Below, piece after piece: positions 6,819 to 11,705 of a stretch of DNA of 11,705 nucleotides (position 1 is the stretch's first letter; each line of letters begins with the position of its first letter). The notes beneath the pieces are model-generated. The model saw only the letters and a list, made by a program, of their open reading frames with translations, had not been told where the DNA came from and ran no database searches. The position numbers and the translations under genes are program-made. The DNA lies in contig CALGUT010000858.1 in NCBI GenBank assembly GCA_937920335.1, positions 1 through 11,705 of the forward strand. Direction: 5' to 3'. The stretch is from an uncultured Opitutales bacterium. Lineage in GTDB: Bacteria; Verrucomicrobiota; Verrucomicrobiia; Opitutales; UBA2995.

Positions 6819-7763
6819 ATGAAACGACTTTCGACCTTCCTGCTTATCGCCATTTTGGCTGCCACTGAGGGCTATGCGGCCACCCAAGTAAAAATTCAGT
6901 TGGACTGGATCTACAATGCTCAATTTTCCGGACTCTACCAAGCTATTGAGCAAGGTTACTTCGCGGAGCACGATCTCGAGGTTGAACTGATAAAGGCACC
7001 CAAAAGCATAGGGGTCATTGAAGCAGTTGTTGACGATGACGCCATTATCTTTGGAAGCTCAGAAAGCAGTGTGCTACTCGTTGAACGATTAAAAGGTCAA
7101 CCCGTGGTGGCACTAGCACCGATGTTTCAAACTACCCCCATGGGTTGGATGTCTCTGCCAGAAACCGGCATCGAATCCGTAAATGATTTTAAAGGAAAGC
7201 GCGTCGGCATACACGGTGATGGCGAAAAGATACTGGAGATTGCACTCGCACAGGCTGGTTTGAACCTGAAAGATATCACCTTCGTCGATGTGGGCTACGA
7301 CCCATCAATTCTCGTCAATGGTGATATCGATTTGATGCAAGCGTATGTAATCGATGAGTTCGTCGAGCTCCAACGCCTGACTAATGGAAGAGGTAAGATA
7401 CTCCTGGCCGGAGAGAATGGCTACCTCGCTTACTCGCAAGTTCTTTTCACCTCTGAATCCGTCATCGGTAATCATCGTGAGGTCGTATTCCAAATCATGG
7501 AAGCCTGTCGCAAGGGCTGGGCCTACGCACTTGATCATCAACCGGAAACCGTGGCCCTCATTCTGGAAAAATGGACCCCCGAATTAAACCGCGACTACCA
7601 ACTGGGATCACTGGCCAAGATTGAAGGACTTGTTCGACCTGCAGGTGGCGACATCATGCCATGGGTCTCAGCAGACAAGTGGAAGGCCATGCAAGATTTA
7701 CTATTGGAGTTCGACCTGCTGACAGCTGCCGTCTCCATGGACGACTTGATCTTCAAGCCGTAA
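6819..7763 (+). CDS. Orphan SsuA/THI5-like (NMT1-type) periplasmic substrate-binding protein
   Basis: A 314-residue protein with a Sec signal peptide (1-20, MKRLSTFLLIAILAATEGYA). The mature protein opens with LDWIYNAQFSGLYQAIEQGY (28-47), close to the LDWxPNxxHxGLYxAxxxGYF signature of the NMT1/THI5/ThiY family. It continues with FGSSESSVLL (78-87, ligand-site loop), DFKGKRVGIHGDGEKILE (123-140, the conserved lobe 2 start), and NGYLAYSQVLFTSESVI (200-216). The family binds pyrimidine precursors of thiamine (ThiY), alkanesulfonates, nitrate or similar small molecules for ABC uptake. No signature Cys is present, so it is probably soluble in the periplasm rather than a lipoprotein. No permease or ATPase gene is next to it in this window, so the transporter must be elsewhere, or the protein has a sensing role. 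There is no TPP riboswitch and no clear Shine-Dalgarno. Family call is firm, ligand unknown. Confidence 0.87.
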   Translation: MKRLSTFLLIAILAATEGYAATQVKIQLDWIYNAQFSGLYQAIEQGYFAEHDLEVELIKAPKSIGVIEAVVDDDAIIFGSSESSVLLVERLKGQPVVALAPMFQTTPMGWMSLPETGIESVNDFKGKRVGIHGDGEKILEIALAQAGLNLKDITFVDVGYDPSILVNGDIDLMQAYVIDEFVELQRLTNGRGKILLAGENGYLAYSQVLFTSESVIGNHREVVFQIMEACRKGWAYALDHQPETVALILEKWTPELNRDYQLGSLAKIEGLVRPAGGDIMPWVSADKWKAMQDLLLEFDLLTAAVSMDDLIFKP

Positions 7764-7795
7764 GAGAAACGAACGATTGAGAGGTCTCAACTCAC

Positions 7796-7807
7796 CCGAA
7801 TATTCGG
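7796..7807. promoter_or_regulatory. Perfect 12-bp palindrome, possible operator
   Basis: CCGAATATTCGG is fully self-complementary and lies 33 bp after the binding-protein stop and about 230 bp before ompW. A second imperfect dyad, TTGAG-AGGT-CTCAA (7777-7790), lies just upstream of it. Neither is followed by a T tract, so a terminator is unlikely; a protein-binding site is possible, and chance is not excluded. Confidence 0.2.
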
Positions 7808-8037
7808 CGATTTCCAAGACGATCGCTCCGCGATTACGATTCAGAAACTTCCCCTGATACCTATGTCGGCGGCGTGGATTTAAACTTCATGACGATTCTG
7901 AAATTAAGTTAATGGAGTGTATTAGTTGACTAAATACCAAGTCTATTTTCCTTCGCTGGAATTGAGGAATTCAGGGTTCCGTAATAACCTAAAAAATTGC
8001 CTCAACTACAACCATCAACCTCATCTCACGACTTTTT

Positions 8038-8667
8038 ATGAAAAGACTATACATCACCTGCCTAGGCTTACTATTAACGATGGCTGCTTCATCACAAGCT
8101 GCCACACCAGGATCTTGGGAAGTAAAGATCAGGGCGGCTTATTTACAGACAGCCGATAAATCAGATCCATTCACAGCACTGGAAATCGATTTTCCGAAGA
8201 ATGCGATCTCAGTCGAAGATAAGTGGATTCCTGAACTGGACGTCACTTACGCGTTTACAGAAAATCTGTTAGCTGAATTAGTGCTTACCCTTCCACAGAA
8301 ACACGACGTAACACTCGCTGGCGTCGGTGACATCGGCTACCTCGAACACCTACCTCCTACGCTTAGTTTGGTATACGAGTTCGATACCAACAGCCCCTTC
8401 ACACCCTACGTGACTGCGGGTGTAAACTTCACCTATATCATCAAAGACAGACTCACAGTCGCCGATATCGATTTGGATCTCGATGAATGGAGCGTCGGTT
8501 TAGCCTTAGGTGCTGGCTTCGCCTACCGGCTCGATGAAAAATGGGACCTGGATGTAAGTGTTAAATGGATCGACTTAAACTCCGATGTAAAAGCTCCCGG
8601 AGCAACTTTAACGAACGCACAACTCGACCCTTACCTATATAGCATTGGTGCGGTCTACAAATTCTGA
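8038..8667 (+). CDS. ompW: OmpW-family outer-membrane beta-barrel protein
   Basis: A 209-residue protein, close to the usual 210 or so. Residues 1-22 are a signal peptide (MKRLYITCLGLLLTMAASSQAA). The mature part follows the OmpW pattern along its length: PGSWEVKIRAAYLQ, the ISVEDKWIPELDVTYAFTEN strand region (57-76), AELVLTLPQKHDVTL, the diagnostic HLPPTLSLVYEF (104-115), PYVTAGVNFT (123-132), the acidic loop DIDLDLDEWSVGLALGAG, WDLDVSVKWID, and the terminal LDPYLYSIGAVYKF. The last residue is Phe, as required for BamA-mediated insertion. OmpW proteins form eight-stranded barrels with a narrow hydrophobic channel and are thought to pass small hydrophobic compounds. It stands alone 274 bp after the binding-protein gene and is closed by a strong terminator. 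No Shine-Dalgarno is visible before the ATG (upstream bases are pyrimidine-rich). Confidence 0.93.
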   Translation: MKRLYITCLGLLLTMAASSQAATPGSWEVKIRAAYLQTADKSDPFTALEIDFPKNAISVEDKWIPELDVTYAFTENLLAELVLTLPQKHDVTLAGVGDIGYLEHLPPTLSLVYEFDTNSPFTPYVTAGVNFTYIIKDRLTVADIDLDLDEWSVGLALGAGFAYRLDEKWDLDVSVKWIDLNSDVKAPGATLTNAQLDPYLYSIGAVYKF

Positions 8668-8718
8668 ACAACAGCAAAACGCACAGAATGTGTGGGTCAT
8701 CTTTTTCGCATCGATGAG

Positions 8719-8742
8719 AGCCGTCCTTCGGGACGGCTTTTT
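8719..8742 (+). terminator. Strong rho-independent terminator after ompW
   Basis: AGCCGTCC pairs perfectly with GGACGGCT around a stable TTCG tetraloop, followed by five consecutive T residues (8738-8742, the first in the stem). It lies 51 bp after the ompW stop. On the minus strand the hairpin lacks a T tract after it, so it acts only on plus-strand transcription. Confidence 0.93.
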
Positions 8743-8824
8743 GCTACTATCGATAACCGACTAAACCTGACTTAAAGGCCCAGCAAGAATTATACTGTTG
8801 GTCAGACGCTTCGCTTCTTTGGAA

Positions 8825-8847
8825 CCAATTCCCTATACATGAATTGG
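8825..8847 (-). terminator. Possible hairpin at the 3' end of the large minus-strand gene
   Basis: CCAATTC and GAATTGG form a 7-bp stem around a 9-base loop, 41 bp beyond the stop codon of the large repeat protein. There is no T tract on the minus strand after it (TTCC only), so it may protect the mRNA end rather than act as an intrinsic terminator. Confidence 0.3.
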
Positions 8848-8888
8848 CCACGGTAGCGGTCCTTCAAATTCAAAGCTGGATTACCAAG

Positions 8889-11705
8889 CTATCCTTCTTC
8901 CAATACCAGTCGGGCAAACCAGCTAGGTAGTGAACCTATAGGGTCTAGGATGCGCATAGTCACTGCTTCCGTGCCATCGCCATTGTCATTCACCTCATAC
9001 GCTTCTGCATAGCTTGGACCCGATAGCCAGTTTCCCAAGTCACTACCGACTTCAACCGATTGAGAAACTCCAGAAATGTCTTTGGACCGGTTGTAGGTGA
9101 TCGTCAGGTATTGCAGGTCGCCTATTTCAACTGTTCCCATAGTAAGTCCTTTTCCTATATCGACTACTTTCGGATTCGTACCGAGCAGGTATTCCTCAAG
9201 GTTCGTTAATCCATCCAGATCGTAATCGGCTTGAGGTCCGGCGAGGGTTTCGATGACGCGTTCTTCTGGATTAAACTCAGAGTAACGGAATAGAGAAAAG
9301 CCATCTAGGTCTAAAGAAAATTGCGCCGTTATGGATTTGTCAGCATCCATAGTGACAACTAGTGGATTGCTACTACCCGTTGCGTCCCCCGACCATCCGG
9401 TAAAAGCGAACTCACTGGTACCCGTAGTTGTTACGGTCACCTCGGATAAATAAGCATAGGGGCCGCCTCCCGCTGGACTGAGCTCAACCGAACCTTCACC
9501 GAAAATGTCAACGGTGAGCGTATAAGGCCCGTTCTTCTCCTTCGGATTAGTTCCAAGCTCGTACTCGTCATTGTTGGTTAATCCGTCCACATCGTAGTCG
9601 GCATCCGGCCCACTTTGTTCATCGTCAGCCCGTTCTAGGGTCGTAAAATTGATGTAGCGCCAAAGCTCATAGCCGGTAAGAGCGAGGACAAATCTAGCGG
9701 TGATTGTTTTGTCCGCATCCATGGTTACCACCAAAGGATTCGTGTTGCCGGACGCGTCGCCTGACCAGTTTGAAAACGCAAAGTCTGCCGTTCCATTCGC
9801 CGTCAGCGTCACCATAGAGAGATGAGGGTATTCCGCTTGATTGGGACTGATATCCACGCTTCCTTCATCCCCCTCAACGAGGACCGTTAGCTTCTTTGGC
9901 GGCGGTGAGTCACCCGTCATAATGAGTCCGTTGTTTCCAACGGCGACCATGATAGCATCACTCACGGCGGTATCGCGAATATTTTGCGCGACGCCAGCGC
10001 TCACTTGTGACCAGCTTAGTCCGTTACTACTGAGGTACACGCGACCAAACGATTCAAGAACCTCAAATTGTCCATCTCGAAACGTTATCTTTTGTCCATT
10101 GAATGGTTTCCCTACCTGTCCCTCTTCCGTCCAGGTTGTTCCGTCAGTGCTTGTAACAACCGTACTTGAGGAACCAACCGCAACAAACAGACCGTTGCCA
10201 TAGCTAATCCCGTCAAAGCGGCCAGTGACGCCACTCGTCCGTTCTGTCCACGCAGTCCCCTCGGGGCTACTATAAATAGTGCCGGTCGTTCCCACCGCAA
10301 CATAGGTGCCGTCTCCCAAAGTGATATCCCTTAAATCCTCGGTAGTCGTAACATCATGGATATTCCAATTGGTAAGATTAGTACTACTGCGCAGAAATCC
10401 ATCACGCCCCACAACCCACCACACGTTGTTAAGGTATTTCAAGGCATCTATACCTGGGAAGCCTTCAAAACCGTCCGTAGGCAACGACCATAGATTGCCA
10501 TCTACACTCAAGATCCATTCACCCTGACTCGTCATGGCCACAAACTTGTTATCCTCAAACAACAGAAACTGCATGCTCAGATCAATTCCCGGTGTAAATG
10601 ATGCCTCCCAGTTAATGCCATTCGTACTTTTGATGATATTTCCGTCAAAATCAGTAATGAGGAACACTTCACTCCCCGAGCCTCCTCCATAAGCAATGGC
10701 GGCAAAGCCTTGCGAGAATCCTGTTTTTCTATCCGTCCAGGTGCTCAGATTAACTGACGAGAAAATAGCACCTCCCCGGCCAACGACTAAAGCAATTCCC
10801 TCTTCCTTCACGATGCTGTGAATCGTATCGGACGCTCCCGTCTCAATCGCCGTCCAGGTGACCCAGTCAGTCGTAGACCACAATTTGCCCTGCCTGCCCG
10901 GGAAATAGTAAGTGCCACCCTCATAATAGCTGTTGAAAAACCAACTCGTGTCTTCTGAAAAGCCGCGTTTGGTCCACGAAACTCCATCAGCGCTAGTGAG
11001 AATAGTGTTCTGTTTACCTCCGACCACATACATGGCGTTCAGATAATTCACATGAAGTAATCCTTCTCCCAAATTACCATCGGGGATTCCTACATCCACC
11101 GTCTGAACCGTCCAATCAGTCCCATTGGGACTCGTCATTATTTCCAAATTATCGCCGACTGAGACAAACTGGTTGTTGGCAAAAAGAATATCCCGAACCG
11201 TGCTTTCGCCCGGAATCTCCACATTTGTAAAGTTCACTCCATCGGTAGTGGTAGTTATTCCATAAGCCGTAATTACTCCTTCGTTGTTCTTAAACTGCAC
11301 CCCTCCAAAATAGAAGACGCCGTTGTGGAAATAGACATTGTCGCTGTTTGCCGGGAGATTGCTGCTGCCAATCTGGGTCCAGTTTTCCAAATCGGAGCTC
11401 AAGAAGGCCGGCCCACTACCGCCGCTCGCAGCGATATAAATTCCGTTCCCGTAAGCAATATCATCAATCGTTCCCGTCCAACCGGTTTCATGGGATTCCA
11501 AGGAAACTCCATCATCACTGCTGAGAACCAATCCTCCAACGTCCACGGTGCCAAGAAATTTTCCGTTCCCATATCGCAGACTATTGATGTTGTTCGGCGT
11601 TGGCAAAGGACTGCGGATGACCAGTTGCTCATAGACAGTTTGAGAATTACGACTAGGGAGTGTTTTTAAATTCCTCAAAGAAAAAGCTTGTACTCTATGA
11701 ATGGA
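8889..11705 (-). CDS. Large secreted repeat protein: two YCF48-like beta-propellers plus duplicated InlB-B/TSP3-like modules (5' end beyond window)
   Basis: The frame is open from the right edge to a TAG at 8889, giving 938 visible codons. A TTG at 11678 could formally start it, but no signal peptide follows and nine further codons are open to the edge, so the N-terminus almost certainly lies outside. Numbering from that TTG: residues 30-590 hold 14 repeats of about 40 residues with the pattern YGNGxFVAVGxxGxIxTSxDG, then W (for example 444-480 and 488-520), matching YCF48/BNR-like blades; 14 suggests two seven-bladed propellers. After a PPPKK linker come two copies, offset by exactly 124 residues, of an InlB B-repeat-like fold (WSGDASG 638-644, WSGDATG 762-768; NPLVVTMDADK in both) and a thrombospondin-3-like Ca2+ loop (DADYDVDGLTNNDEYELGTNP, DYDLDGLTNLEEYLLGTNP). 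Residues 838-929 form a C-terminal domain common in Verrucomicrobiota surface proteins, without a PEP-CTERM signal. Probably an extracellular adhesin or scaffold; no enzyme motif is seen. Confidence 0.85.
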   Translation of the reverse strand, partial: SIHRVQAFSLRNLKTLPSRNSQTVYEQLVIRSPLPTPNNINSLRYGNGKFLGTVDVGGLVLSSDDGVSLESHETGWTGTIDDIAYGNGIYIAASGGSGPAFLSSDLENWTQIGSSNLPANSDNVYFHNGVFYFGGVQFKNNEGVITAYGITTTTDGVNFTNVEIPGESTVRDILFANNQFVSVGDNLEIMTSPNGTDWTVQTVDVGIPDGNLGEGLLHVNYLNAMYVVGGKQNTILTSADGVSWTKRGFSEDTSWFFNSYYEGGTYYFPGRQGKLWSTTDWVTWTAIETGASDTIHSIVKEEGIALVVGRGGAIFSSVNLSTWTDRKTGFSQGFAAIAYGGGSGSEVFLITDFDGNIIKSTNGINWEASFTPGIDLSMQFLLFEDNKFVAMTSQGEWILSVDGNLWSLPTDGFEGFPGIDALKYLNNVWWVVGRDGFLRSSTNLTNWNIHDVTTTEDLRDITLGDGTYVAVGTTGTIYSSPEGTAWTERTSGVTGRFDGISYGNGLFVAVGSSSTVVTSTDGTTWTEEGQVGKPFNGQKITFRDGQFEVLESFGRVYLSSNGLSWSQVSAGVAQNIRDTAVSDAIMVAVGNNGLIMTGDSPPPKKLTVLVEGDEGSVDISPNQAEYPHLSMVTLTANGTADFAFSNWSGDASGNTNPLVVTMDADKTITARFVLALTGYELWRYINFTTLERADDEQSGPDADYDVDGLTNNDEYELGTNPKEKNGPYTLTVDIFGEGSVELSPAGGGPYAYLSEVTVTTTGTSEFAFTGWSGDATGSSNPLVVTMDADKSITAQFSLDLDGFSLFRYSEFNPEERVIETLAGPQADYDLDGLTNLEEYLLGTNPKVVDIGKGLTMGTVEIGDLQYLTITYNRSKDISGVSQSVEVGSDLGNWLSGPSYAEAYEVNDNGDGTEAVTMRILDPIGSLPSWFARLVLEEG
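9168..9518 (-). repeat. Internal gene duplication, module B (InlB-B plus Ca2+-loop)
   Basis: Encodes residues 721-837, the second copy of the module: GWSGDATG, NPLVVTMDADKSITAQF, connector LDGFSLFRYSEF, and DYDLDGLTNLEEYLLGTNPK. Codons differ at many third positions from module A, so the duplication is not recent. Confidence 0.85.
9540..9890 (-). repeat. Internal gene duplication, module A (InlB-B plus Ca2+-loop)
   Basis: Encodes residues 597-713 (numbering from the TTG at 11678) of the large repeat protein: an InlB-B-like beta domain, a connector LTGYELWRYINF, then a DxDxDG calcium-type loop ending GTNPK. It is an imperfect copy of 9168-9518, shifted by exactly 372 bp; the best-conserved part encodes NPLVVTMDADK. 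Confidence 0.85.

Noticed and set aside
6713..6872. Small ORF starting MNLLEMKMDSLEYPLGG
   Set aside because: It overlaps the start of the binding-protein gene in another frame, has no ribosome-binding site and no recognisable features.

Overview
The window looks like a chromosomal stretch from a Gram-negative bacterium, most likely a Verrucomicrobiota member of the Opitutae/Puniceicoccales type. The supporting signs are an OmpW-type outer-membrane barrel, many Sec-exported proteins, a family-10 pectate lyase, a DUF6134 protein, a very large secreted protein with YCF48-like blades plus InlB-B and thrombospondin-3-like modules, few clear Shine-Dalgarno sequences, and hexamer-periodic GATNAC/CGTNAT intergenic repeats. 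The lineage is an inference from these traits; no rRNA or other marker gene is present. Base composition looks moderate and even, with no tRNA, integrase, transposase or CRISPR array.

Left part (1-4753), all on the minus strand, read right to left: an MFS permease (3608-4753), an exported DUF6134-cyclophilin fusion (2295-3536), a membrane protein with a ConA/LamG-like exposed domain and a C-terminal VanZ domain (1110-2138), and an exported family-10 pectate lyase cut by the left window edge (<1-995). The gaps are 71, 156 and 114 bp, so they may share transcription, but there is no tight coupling. Divergent from the permease is an exported cupin (4832-5287).

Middle part (5288-8742), plus strand: a repeat-rich intergenic region with a perfect 41-bp direct repeat inside two hexamer-periodic inverted structures; an NAD-type short-chain dehydrogenase (5635-6396); about 420 bp of non-coding DNA; an orphan SsuA/THI5-like periplasmic binding protein (6819-7763); an OmpW-family porin (8038-8667); and a strong intrinsic terminator (8719-8742).

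Right part (8889 to the right edge), minus strand and convergent with ompW: one huge secreted repeat protein with 14 propeller-blade repeats, best read as two seven-bladed propellers, followed by two copies of a 124-residue InlB-B plus calcium-binding module. Its N-terminus lies beyond the right edge.

Functionally, pectate lyase, MFS permease, exported cupin and SDR dehydrogenase could together suggest polyuronate (pectin-like) degradation, because cupins (KdgF) and SDRs (KduD) act in that pathway. This is only a context hypothesis. No single unmistakable new system is present. The best candidates for a second look are the DUF6134-cyclophilin fusion, the VanZ protein with an inserted ConA-like domain, the hexamer-periodic repeat element, and the double-propeller protein.
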